This document shows, piece by piece, positions 43,211 through 51,000 of a stretch of 64,000 nucleotides of DNA. The notes beneath the pieces are model-generated. The model was not told the origin of the DNA, ran no database searches, and was given only the letters and a program-made list of their open reading frames with translations. The stretch is taken from NCBI GenBank assembly GCA_947503925.1, contig CANNFQ010000005.1, positions 186,001 to 250,000 of the forward strand, in the 5' to 3' direction. The DNA comes from an uncultured Paracoccaceae bacterium. Its GTDB lineage: Bacteria; Pseudomonadota; Alphaproteobacteria; Rhodobacterales; Rhodobacteraceae. Positions within the stretch are counted from its first letter, which is position 1. Every line of letters begins with the position of its first letter. Position numbers and translations under genes: made by a program.

Positions 43211-44132
43211 GGCCCTTCTCCAATGCACACCGAGCGCGCGTCACCATTGTATGCAATCCATCAACCCCCGGACGCCAGGCAGTGCTATGACGCGACCAGC
43301 GTTGCCATGTGCGATTGCCAAAGACATGAGGTACATTTGCACACCGTGCCTCTGCGCCTGTCTTCTTTAACTTGAGCCATGGATCGACAAAAAACATATC
43401 TGGACGGGCGTCCGGATAACCGCGTGGCAATAGGATCAGCAAGTCGGCGGTATCGCTGTCATAGGCATTTTCTGGAAGTGGAAAATCCTTGATGATAACG
43501 CCAGCTTGTCCAACATGAGTTTGAAATTCATGCGAAAACCCCTCAGTTTCTAGATATTTGCGATCCTTAGATGGGAGGGGCTCAAGCCCCTCCGTCGTTT
43601 CCGCCATCACGGTGATGAAACGCTCGACGCCGCGTTCACCCAAGTTGATAACAGCACAGTCTTCGATCAATTCGTCGTGGCCCTTGCCTCCAGGCACCTC
43701 CATGTAAAGATCATATCCGGCAGGCAGAGATGCCAATTTTTTAAGAACGAAGCCGCTGATGAGCGACTTACCCCATTCCAAGTCACGATGATCGATTTTG
43801 AATTTGAAGCTACGATCAGTCATGAAGTAGATGACCTTTTCTGCACCACGCCCGCGCAAATCGAATGGCTCATCGAGGCTGATGTCTTCAAAATCGCCAT
43901 TGCCCAAGACGGCGACCAAGCCATGCTCTTCTACAGGATGTGCCCCAACGGCCTCCAGAATTTGACGGCCCAGTGGAATAGGATCATCAAGCTTGATCTT
44001 CGTGGTTTTCAAAGTTTCGTTTGCGACGTCAACACGGTACTTGCGTGCCTTATGCAAAGGACGATGACCGCGTACAGCGTCACCGATATCGTCGAACTCC
44101 ATGATTGGAGAATTGTTGTATTCGTCTGTCAT
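43203..44132 (-). CDS. Two ubiquitin-like domains fused to an E2-like domain
   Basis: A 309-residue protein. Residues about 31-103 (KYRVDVANETLKTTKIKLDDPIPLGRQILEAVG...) and 108-176 (RSFKFKIDHRDLEWGKSLISGFVLKKLA...) look like two multiubiquitin-type beta-grasp domains. Residues about 190-305 match the prokaryotic E2 family-E pattern (LLILLPRGYPDARPDMFFVDPWL, then WQRWSRHSTAWRPGVDGLHTMVTRAR). No Gly-Gly ends either Ubl and no classic HPN-Cys motif is seen; Cys264 is the only cysteine near the usual site. It is 86 bp after the helicase gene and overlaps the JAB-E1 gene. Confidence 0.82.
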   Translation of the reverse strand: MTDEYNNSPIMEFDDIGDAVRGHRPLHKARKYRVDVANETLKTTKIKLDDPIPLGRQILEAVGAHPVEEHGLVAVLGNGDFEDISLDEPFDLRGRGAEKVIYFMTDRSFKFKIDHRDLEWGKSLISGFVLKKLASLPAGYDLYMEVPGGKGHDELIEDCAVINLGERGVERFITVMAETTEGLEPLPSKDRKYLETEGFSHEFQTHVGQAGVIIKDFPLPENAYDSDTADLLILLPRGYPDARPDMFFVDPWLKLKKTGAEARCANVPHVFGNRTWQRWSRHSTAWRPGVDGLHTMVTRARCALEKGHA

Positions 44133-44217
44133 TTGAATGACCCTCTATGTTATGCACGAACTGCCTGTCCCTGCTTGCAATGGGTCAATCGACTCGAATT
44201 TTGAGAGTCGGTAAAAA

Positions 44218-47200
44218 TTAATTAAGATTTTTCTTACGCACCGTACCGGCAGGTAATTTACCGCAAACAAAGTAGTTTGAGCAGTTAGGGCAACGATCAC
44301 TTGGTTTGGCTTCAAACCGGCCTTGATGAAAGGCCGCACCTAAATCACTCAATTTTGTGATCCTATTTCTAGCTACCGTTGAACTGAGTGTGACTGGGTA
44401 TAGGTCATGGCTTGTTAGGAACAACATTTCAGCACCAGACACAGTTGCATCACCCTGTGAAGCCAAGAACAGCATACAAATTTCAAGGTTGTCGAGAGGT
44501 TTGCGCTGCATCCGGCCCGTTCTAACCCGTCTCAGGGTCTTGGACAGTGTTCCAATAACATGGGCTTCGTCAGGGCGCAGAACGACGTAGCAATCGCCGA
44601 AGTGATATTCCAATTCTGGTGGATCAACACTTTGCAAACCTGCATGTTTGGCAACAAGAAACTGACTCAGATCAAGAGCAATCAACTTGTAGTCGTCGCA
44701 GTACGGGTTCTCTGTCGGGCCCTCTTCAAGCCATGCCTGTTCAAAATGGTCTGCTACATCATCCCAAGCAATGGCAGTCCCATGCATGGTTTTGACCATA
44801 TTAACAAACTTTTGGACGGCGTTATGCATGAGCATAAATGGTGTTTCCCGACGCCGCCCACCCAGTTTCATGACATGGGTATAAAAGACCTTCCTCGGGC
44901 AAGCTGTATATTGATCAGGAATCGCGGGATACATTTCCAATGGTGCATCAAAATTTACACTAATTGGGTTAGTGTTTCTCGATTGGCGTGCAGTTGTGCC
45001 ATCGACAAGGGGTCTTTCAATCGTGTTGCCAAGCAGGGACAGGAACGGAGAAGAAGGCCGGTTTCGTCCTGAAGCATTGCCTTTCGCGATTGTTTCAGTC
45101 GCCGCATAAAGATAGAGTTGGTCTTCAGCGCGAGACATGGCGACAAAAAACAAACATTCTTGTTCTTCTTCATGTCCTGCTCGCAAGGCATCGATACCCG
45201 GGCCGGTAACTCCCTCGATCATACCATCTGGTGGATCTAGCGGCTTGGTAAACCCGCTAAAGCCGATTGGGATCGAGTCCTTTGTCAGGCTCGGTACATG
45301 GACAACAGGGAACTCTAACCCTTTGCTGCCATGCATCGTCATCAGGCGTACCGCATCTACTTCCTGCGCCGCATCAGGCAACTGCCGCAAATCGCGGTCA
45401 TCGGCTAACAAAGCGATGCGTCGAACATGATTCATCAATCGCTGGATGGGATATCCATCCCCATCCCTGGGATAGGTTCGCAAAAAGTTCATGAATTGCC
45501 AAATGGCTATTGTTGCATTCCTACTAGAAGCAGCGGTTCCTTTGGCCAGATCAGCAAGGTGACGCGTGTCATCTAGAAGAACCTTGGTTAGAAGGTCCCA
45601 AGGATCTGTCGCAGGCACCATATCTCTGAAAACCGCTTGAAGTCGTTCAAAGCCGGCGCGGCCGGCAGAGGAAAGCGCTAGATTGGTCGTATCAAACTCA
45701 GACCACATACCTAAACGATCAACTTTTGCTTCCCGCATCGCCAAAATGATTGCCTCCACATCATTGAGTTCCATCTCGAACGATTTCATGCAGGCAACTT
45801 TGACCAAACCCATGGGTCGGGCCTCGACCGCAAGCGAGAGCAGCGACACTAATTCTCGTATTTCATCACGTTCAAACAATGGCCCCAAGAAGAGGACAGG
45901 AATCCCGCGTTCCTCCAGGCCAGCGGCGAGAGCCGCCAACCGCTCGTTTCCTTTGCACAGAACTGCTTGGTCTTGGAACGACACACCAGTTTGATGAACA
46001 GCTTGGATAGAGTTCGCCAACACTTCTATCTCGTCATCCTTACTACGTGCACGGATGAACTGAGGTTTTGCTCCAAGAGCGCCTCGTGCTGCATCGACTT
46101 TGAATGATGCCGGAGCGTTGCGCATCCCAGAGCGCGCAAAGATCTCGAAAGTCTTGCAGATCTCATCGCTTGATCGATAGTTTGTCGTGAGCTCTGCACG
46201 TGCGCCGTTGGGGAAATCTTCCGCATCAAATCGTACCAAATTATACGATGACGCACCTCGAAATCTGTAGATCGATTGTTTCGCATCGCCCACAACCCAC
46301 AGGTTATCTCCGCTCCCTACGACCGCTTTCAGCAACCGGACACTAGCCCGGTTTACATCCTGATATTCATCGACCAAGACGTGGTCATATTCAGATTGTA
46401 TCAAGCCGCGTACGATTGGATCGCTTTCAAACAGCCCTACCGGTAGTGCCACCAGATCCCCAAAATCTAGCTTGTTTCGCTGTTTTTTTAGACTCTCGTA
46501 GACTTCGTAAACCTTTGCTACTTCTTCGCAAATAAGTGCGGACTTTTTACGAACTTCGTCCGACGGGTCGATCTCATCCGCCATCGCAGTTGCTAAGTCA
46601 GCGTACTTTTGAGCATCAACAACCTCGTCCTTTGCACGTGAAATAGCTGATAAAATGGAACGTAGCTTGTCTGTTGGATCCCAAAGGTCGCGAAAATGGG
46701 TCAAGTCTAGATGCGCATACTCAATTTCGAGCAGCTCGATCGCTTCTGTTTGATCCATCATCCCAGGGTTATCCGGCAATCCGAACTTATTATAAAACCG
46801 CCGAATCAGGTCCAAGCCAAACGAATGAAACGTGCCCACCCACATCTTGCCTGCGGCCTCAGGCCAAGCTGAGGTGATGCGTTCCAACATCTCTCCGGCA
46901 GCCTTATTGGAATACGTCAAAACGAGCAGTCGTTCGGGGTCAGCGCCTTCGTCACGCAATGAGGCGATGCGGCCAACCAACGTCTGTGTTTTTCCAGTCC
47001 CCGGACCTGCTTCAAGTAGGAAGGGAGAACCGCGATGTTCCGCAGCCCTCTTTTGAAAGGCATTGAGAGGCTTTGGCGTTGATATTTTCGGTACAAACGG
47101 GGGGCGTTCTGGAAGTAGAATAGCATCCATGATTTGCATCGCTACTACTTCAAATGGAATGCCAAGCTCATCCGAAATATCAGACGCCGACTTAAGATCG

Positions 47201-47664
47201 TTGAGGTGCAACTTCCTGGCAGACGACCTCGGAAAAAGCAACTCGCGTGCAAACAGATCCATTTGGACTTCGCGCCGTTGCCTGCGTCCGTAGTCAACAA
47301 CACGTTCTACACCAACAGACGCTACCTCTGCTGGGCGCAAAGGGTCCGGTTCAACTTCTGTGTCAGTGTGAACTTGGCCTCCAAATTCCATGTGGCCAAC
47401 TTCATGTGCTACATGGAATGCATCTCGGAAGATGTCACCTGTATCAGCGTAAACAAGCACATCGAGATCTGCGTCAAAGTACGCGTGACATCCCTTTAGA
47501 GGATCACTGCCCGGCCTAGCTTTCTGAACCTCAACATCGTGATTTCCGCAAATGTCGACAGCAGCAAGCGCGATGCCCATCAAGTCAGATGGATCAACGC
47601 TAGTAGCAATGATCTTTCTATGTAGCTCGTCGGCGCGCTGCCTGCCCCGCTCAATCGGGTCCAT
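44218..47664 (-). CDS. ImmA/IrrE-type metallopeptidase fused to UvrD-family helicase
   Basis: About 1,148 residues from MDPIERGRQRADEL. The N-terminal peptidase has HEVGH (87-91) and a third ligand in FARELLFP (Glu141), as in ImmA/IrrE enzymes that cleave repressors. The helicase has Walker A GPGTGKT (220-226), VDEYQD, a Q-x-x-Y-R-F-R-G segment and MTMHGSKGLEF. The C-terminus resembles an AddB/Cas4-like nuclease, with CPRK and CPNCSNYFVC cysteines for an iron-sulfur cluster, but the catalytic Asp/Glu/Lys pattern looks degenerate. The start overlaps the upstream gene; ATG at 47682 is an alternative. Confidence 0.88.
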   Translation of the reverse strand: MDPIERGRQRADELHRKIIATSVDPSDLMGIALAAVDICGNHDVEVQKARPGSDPLKGCHAYFDADLDVLVYADTGDIFRDAFHVAHEVGHMEFGGQVHTDTEVEPDPLRPAEVASVGVERVVDYGRRQRREVQMDLFARELLFPRSSARKLHLNDLKSASDISDELGIPFEVVAMQIMDAILLPERPPFVPKISTPKPLNAFQKRAAEHRGSPFLLEAGPGTGKTQTLVGRIASLRDEGADPERLLVLTYSNKAAGEMLERITSAWPEAAGKMWVGTFHSFGLDLIRRFYNKFGLPDNPGMMDQTEAIELLEIEYAHLDLTHFRDLWDPTDKLRSILSAISRAKDEVVDAQKYADLATAMADEIDPSDEVRKKSALICEEVAKVYEVYESLKKQRNKLDFGDLVALPVGLFESDPIVRGLIQSEYDHVLVDEYQDVNRASVRLLKAVVGSGDNLWVVGDAKQSIYRFRGASSYNLVRFDAEDFPNGARAELTTNYRSSDEICKTFEIFARSGMRNAPASFKVDAARGALGAKPQFIRARSKDDEIEVLANSIQAVHQTGVSFQDQAVLCKGNERLAALAAGLEERGIPVLFLGPLFERDEIRELVSLLSLAVEARPMGLVKVACMKSFEMELNDVEAIILAMREAKVDRLGMWSEFDTTNLALSSAGRAGFERLQAVFRDMVPATDPWDLLTKVLLDDTRHLADLAKGTAASSRNATIAIWQFMNFLRTYPRDGDGYPIQRLMNHVRRIALLADDRDLRQLPDAAQEVDAVRLMTMHGSKGLEFPVVHVPSLTKDSIPIGFSGFTKPLDPPDGMIEGVTGPGIDALRAGHEEEQECLFFVAMSRAEDQLYLYAATETIAKGNASGRNRPSSPFLSLLGNTIERPLVDGTTARQSRNTNPISVNFDAPLEMYPAIPDQYTACPRKVFYTHVMKLGGRRRETPFMLMHNAVQKFVNMVKTMHGTAIAWDDVADHFEQAWLEEGPTENPYCDDYKLIALDLSQFLVAKHAGLQSVDPPELEYHFGDCYVVLRPDEAHVIGTLSKTLRRVRTGRMQRKPLDNLEICMLFLASQGDATVSGAEMLFLTSHDLYPVTLSSTVARNRITKLSDLGAAFHQGRFEAKPSDRCPNCSNYFVCGKLPAGTVRKKNLN

Positions 47665-48202
47665 TGTCGTAACCGCCGTCATAGAGCCGCGCCATCTGGA
47701 CCTCATCAAGGTCCAAACTCGCGACAAAATCCGTAAATGATGTCTTCTCCATTTCCCCGGGCTTACCCGCAGCCTTCATAGAAAGACCAGTTGGGATTCT
47801 CGTTGGCATGCACAGATATGCCAAGAGTTGTGCTTTGCCGATTGAAGCAGCAGAGGCGGTTCGCCGGACAAGCGACTGAGGAAGCGTTTCTGGTGCAAAA
47901 TTCCTATCTCTAAATGCAGCGATTACGGCGCGTGGGAAACCCAACTTTCTTGCAATTTCTTTGGCATTCTCACCGCTTAAAGCGTCCCTAACCTGTGATG
48001 TGTCTGCTAGGTTTGCTTCAACGTCTAGATCTGTATCAGACAACGGAGATGCAAGTAGCTCGAGCTCAAGCGACAGCCTAACGAGGTCCGAGGCGAACTG
48101 AGGGTATTGCGCAAGGTAGGCATCAAGCGTTGCTTTGGATTGATCTTCCTCAATGGAGAAAGAACGCAGGACATCCTCTTTTGAAAGTGTCTCTGACATC
48201 AT
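47651..48202 (-). CDS. Partner protein between sigma factor and peptidase-helicase
   Basis: A 183-residue protein; its ATG overlaps the sigma-factor stop (TAATG) and has GGAGGAG before it. It contains a helix-turn-helix-like segment (GENAKEIARKLGFPRAVIAAFRDR) and a region LPQSLVRRTASAASIGKAQLLAYLCMP...KAAGKPGEMEKTSFTDFVASL. I associate this combination with small regulators next to ImmA/IrrE peptidases, so it may be the repressor or anti-sigma cleaved by the peptidase. That is inference. Confidence 0.65.
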   Translation of the reverse strand: MMSETLSKEDVLRSFSIEEDQSKATLDAYLAQYPQFASDLVRLSLELELLASPLSDTDLDVEANLADTSQVRDALSGENAKEIARKLGFPRAVIAAFRDRNFAPETLPQSLVRRTASAASIGKAQLLAYLCMPTRIPTGLSMKAAGKPGEMEKTSFTDFVASLDLDEVQMARLYDGGYDNGPD

Positions 48203-48999
48203 TACTCCTCCCTTAACATATTTTTGATTTTGGAACGCGCCGATTTGAGGCGGTTTTGAACAGTCTTTGGTGTGCATCCCAGGATTGATGAAATTGACAT
48301 GACGGATGGATCATTCGACTCAATTGGGTATTGCTTCATCATGTACAGCATAACCTCCCTTTCTTTCTCTGGGAGTTGGCCAATCGCGCGTAATGACTCT
48401 TTCAGGTAAATTTTTTCTTCGTTTTCAACAAATGCATCTTCAGCCAACTTTGTGAGAGCAACTTTGACCTCGGCCGTCAGACGCTCTTCTTCGTCACCAG
48501 TGGTCATCGAAACACACTTTGAAGCAGGACCCATGACCGAACGCCATGCATCTATCCGGTCAAACTTTATGGCCTGATCAAAACTGACCTCGTAGTAATC
48601 TAAATCTTCATCATAGTTAGCTTGATCGTTAGCAATCAGAGCTCCAAGATTATCCAAGACCATGTCTTCCATTTGAAGCTGATTAGAGTCTTCAGTGCCA
48701 TCTCGGCCGGGTATGTACCAAGGAAAGGATCTTTGGATGCGGTTCCACAAGACCAAGAAGAGCTTGTCAAACAGAGCGCGATTGTTGTGAGTTTTGGCTT
48801 CCCTCATCATGAAGACGAGGACTTCAGACACAACATAGTCGGGCGAAGATCTGTCATTGATCTCCGCGCGTTCCAAAAGATTAGCATAGCCGTGGGCTTT
48901 TGCACGTTGGATTTGCTTGACGGTGCGCGCACGTCGGGTCTGAACGTGACCTGAAAGGGTTTTCTTACGGAGCGGCGGCAACTCGTCGTACTCAGTCAT
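48202..48999 (-). CDS. Sigma-70 family RNA polymerase sigma factor
   Basis: A 265-residue sigma factor from the ATG at 48999 (MTEYDELPPL). Region 4 is clear at the C-terminus (LKESLRAIGQLPEKEREVMLYMMKQYP... SVMSISSILGCTPKTVQNRLKSARSKIKNML). Region 2 is divergent and lies in the middle. Longer upstream starts read into the transposon end and are unlikely. It heads a chain of overlapping or closely spaced genes that includes the peptidase-helicase and the ubiquitin-like genes, so it may direct their expression. Confidence 0.85.
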   Translation of the reverse strand: MTEYDELPPLRKKTLSGHVQTRRARTVKQIQRAKAHGYANLLERAEINDRSSPDYVVSEVLVFMMREAKTHNNRALFDKLFLVLWNRIQRSFPWYIPGRDGTEDSNQLQMEDMVLDNLGALIANDQANYDEDLDYYEVSFDQAIKFDRIDAWRSVMGPASKCVSMTTGDEEERLTAEVKVALTKLAEDAFVENEEKIYLKESLRAIGQLPEKEREVMLYMMKQYPIESNDPSVMSISSILGCTPKTVQNRLKSARSKIKNMLREE

Positions 49000-49285
49000 T
49001 ACTAGATCTTCAATACCTTTAGTTGAATGAGTCCACTGTGATGCAATCTGTTGCCGATCTCCATGGCATATTTCAAAAATGGAAAAATCTGCAGTTACAT
49101 TGTTTCGAATGCAGGTCTGCTTACATCCAACATTAGCAGCCATACTGGATCTGCAGCGAAGGTCCGGAAACCGCCCGACGTGTCAAATCTAATGACACAA
49201 ACTCACATGCTTCAGGACACTTCTTGAAAACCGGCAATTGGAGAGCCCAAGCAGATTGATGGGGAGAAAAACCGTCTCAACTGCC
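49000..49285. other. Upstream region of the sigma-factor operon, next to the right transposon end
   Basis: About 285 bp without a convincing gene. It must hold the promoter of the minus-strand sigma-factor operon and grades into the right-end repeats. A longer in-frame extension of the sigma gene through here has no domain-like sequence. Confidence 0.4.
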
Positions 49286-49357
49286 AAAAGTCGCGGTCTT
49301 ACCCGACATAAGTTGCGTTTCTCGCCGAACAAGTTGCGATTCACGCCGGACGGCACA
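49286..49357. repeat. Right transposon end with three direct repeats
   Basis: Three related 20-base units lie at 49286-49305, 49308-49327 and 49329-49348, with 21-22-base spacing and a core AAGTTGCG...TC...CGCCG. The end follows 9 bases later with GGCACA. Tandem, close-packed repeats at the right end and spread repeats at the left end mirror the asymmetry of Tn7 TnsB sites. Confidence 0.8.
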
Positions 49358-49362
49358 CGAGA
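49358..49362. repeat. Right copy of the 5-bp target-site duplication (CGAGA)
   Basis: Directly follows the terminal ACA of the transposon and matches 25711-25715. Confidence 0.93.
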
Positions 49363-49670
49363 TTTTAGCAGCCAAAGCCGCAAAGGATTCCAAGCTACGC
49401 ACGGCTCTCCAAAAAGAGCTACGAGAATATTTGAAACGCATGGAAGAAATGAAAGCTATGGAAGCTCGTGAGCTAGCGAAAGGCCGTTTCCCGTACACAA
49501 TCTTCATGTACGAAGCTGAGCATGTGGGCATATCTGCCACCGGTGACGAAGATACGAATGAGCTAGGCCCCCATACGGTATTGCCTGACGGTGTCGAGCG
49601 TTCTTGCTTGGACTGGTACCAACTGTACCAGAACGATCCGGCTGCGTTGTCACAGGAGCATTTGCAGTGA
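49363..49670 (+). pseudogene. Nuclease-methyltransferase restriction fusion, 3' part
   Basis: This is the C-terminal 103 residues of the interrupted gene: a basic coiled segment (ILAAKAAKDSKLRTALQKELREYLKRMEEM) and the HsdM-type end FPYTIFMYEAEHVGISATGDEDTNELGPHTVLP. Joined at the duplication to codon 631 at 25714, it gives one uninterrupted frame of 733 codons. It ends with a GTGA overlap with hsdS. Alone it has no start for the restriction protein, so the enzyme is inactivated unless the element excises. Confidence 0.88.
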
Positions 49671-50998
49671 CAACCCACGCCAACCAAGCAAAAACGCCTC
49701 TGATCGTACCGTTTGTAAAAGCTCAAACGTGGAACGTTGCGGCCCAGTTTGCCGTGCAGTGGCAATGGGATGACAAAGACATCAAAGAACTAGGTTCAGC
49801 TCTAACCCAGCGAACAGAAGCCGCCGCTGATACCCTGCCGCTGGAAACCGAAGTGACTCTTCTAACCATTCGTTTTGATGGATCAATCGAGCCGCGCCAA
49901 CCGCTGCGCATTTGCGACGTGAAAGGAAAGCTGTTTCGGGTGCATCCCGGCGATGTGGTGTTCTCTAAAATTGACGTGCGCAATGGAGCTATCGGAATCG
50001 CGCCGCGCGACATAACTAACATGTGCGTAACGTCTGAATTCCCCGTTTACACAGTGCAAGAAAGCTACGCCAATTCAGACTATGTGAAGTTGCTATTTAG
50101 AACACAAGCTTTCATGCGCCTCTTGAACTCAATGATAAGCGGTGCGTCGGGCCGGAAGCGAATACAGCCATCGCAACTTGAGCAAGCAAAGGTGCCGCTT
50201 CCCAACCTAGGAGTTCAGCAAACAATCGCCCATGAGTGGAAGTGTGCTGAGCAGGTTGTTTCCAGATACCTCAATGACTTCGAAGGGCTGACACTCGAAG
50301 TAGATAACGGACTGCGAAGTAGGACTTCGCATTTCGATGAAACCTGTAAGTCGAAGTTCTTTGTGTCGTCGTATGATTTGACACGGCAATGGGACATGAA
50401 AGCTGGGCGAGCGGCCCACTTCACCGGCTCGAACCCAACCTTCGTGCGTTTGGGGGAGCACACCGAAGAGTGTTCTGAAACCGTTCGCCCGTGGGATGAT
50501 CCCAACAAAGATTGGCCAATCTACGGCGTCAACAACAAGGACGGCGTGTTTCTAAACAGCTATCAGAAGGGAAAGGACTTCAACGCGCCATACAAACGCA
50601 TCAAGAAAGACTGGTTCTTCCACAACCCAACACGCGCGAATGTCGGCTCGCTTGGCAAGGTTCCCACCGTGCCTAAGGACGCAATCACAAGCCCTGAATA
50701 TCAGGTTTGGCGACTTACTGGCGGCTTTCTCCCCGAATTCATGGCACTCCTAGTCCGCACTGACTACTTCCTGTCGCTCGTAGATTTTAATCGCGTGGGC
50801 GGGGTCAAGCAGCGCATGTACTACAGCAATCTTGCCGACATTCGGTTGCCTATGATCCCAATACAAGAACAGCAAGCTATAGCGGATAAGTACGCTGCAC
50901 TTCTTAACGATATTGAAAATGCACGCGCAAACCTTGCACACACAAAAGTAGATATCGAGCAAATGATTTTGGGCACTATGAAGATTGAAGGGAACTGA
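49667..50998 (+). CDS. hsdS: Specificity subunit HsdS
   Basis: A 443-residue protein with GTG start at 49667, overlapping the methyltransferase stop. Two target-recognition halves are separated by helical repeats. The first half ends with SGASGRKRIQPSQLEQAKVPLPNLGVQQTIAHEW, the second with NRVGGVKQRMYYSNLADIRLPMIPIQEQQAIADKYAAL, which are classic HsdS conserved regions. It would direct the nuclease-methyltransferase to a bipartite site. The gene itself is intact; its partner is not. Confidence 0.9.
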   Translation: MTTHANQAKTPLIVPFVKAQTWNVAAQFAVQWQWDDKDIKELGSALTQRTEAAADTLPLETEVTLLTIRFDGSIEPRQPLRICDVKGKLFRVHPGDVVFSKIDVRNGAIGIAPRDITNMCVTSEFPVYTVQESYANSDYVKLLFRTQAFMRLLNSMISGASGRKRIQPSQLEQAKVPLPNLGVQQTIAHEWKCAEQVVSRYLNDFEGLTLEVDNGLRSRTSHFDETCKSKFFVSSYDLTRQWDMKAGRAAHFTGSNPTFVRLGEHTEECSETVRPWDDPNKDWPIYGVNNKDGVFLNSYQKGKDFNAPYKRIKKDWFFHNPTRANVGSLGKVPTVPKDAITSPEYQVWRLTGGFLPEFMALLVRTDYFLSLVDFNRVGGVKQRMYYSNLADIRLPMIPIQEQQAIADKYAALLNDIENARANLAHTKVDIEQMILGTMKIEGN

Positions 50999-51000
50999 CG

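Larger units (their letters stand above)
25716..49357. mobile_element. Complete Tn7-like transposon, 23,642 bp, carrying ubiquitin-like and other putative defence cargo
   Basis: The left terminus TGTGGAGTCCGG and the reverse complement of the right terminus TGTGCCGTCCGG match at 10 of 12 bases, and both ends are flanked by CGAGA. Internal end repeats lie on both sides. The genes tnsA-tnsB-tnsC-tniQ are transcribed leftward, with tniQ nearest the left end. All four have intact catalytic motifs, so the element may still be active. No Cas genes and no CRISPR-like repeats were seen, so this is not a CRISPR-associated form. Cargo fills 31.8-49.1 kb. The target is an interrupted restriction gene. 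Confidence 0.95.

Noticed and set aside
44161-44217. Terminator between helicase and Ubl-E2 genes
   Set aside because: A 6-bp stem (CGACTC/GAGTCG) is present but has no T-run in the direction of transcription, so it does not clearly separate the operon.
25716-49357. CRISPR-associated transposon (Cas genes or crRNA array)
   Set aside because: No Cas-like protein and no regularly spaced identical repeats with spacers were seen; the only repeats are the few end repeats and the M-T-A codons.
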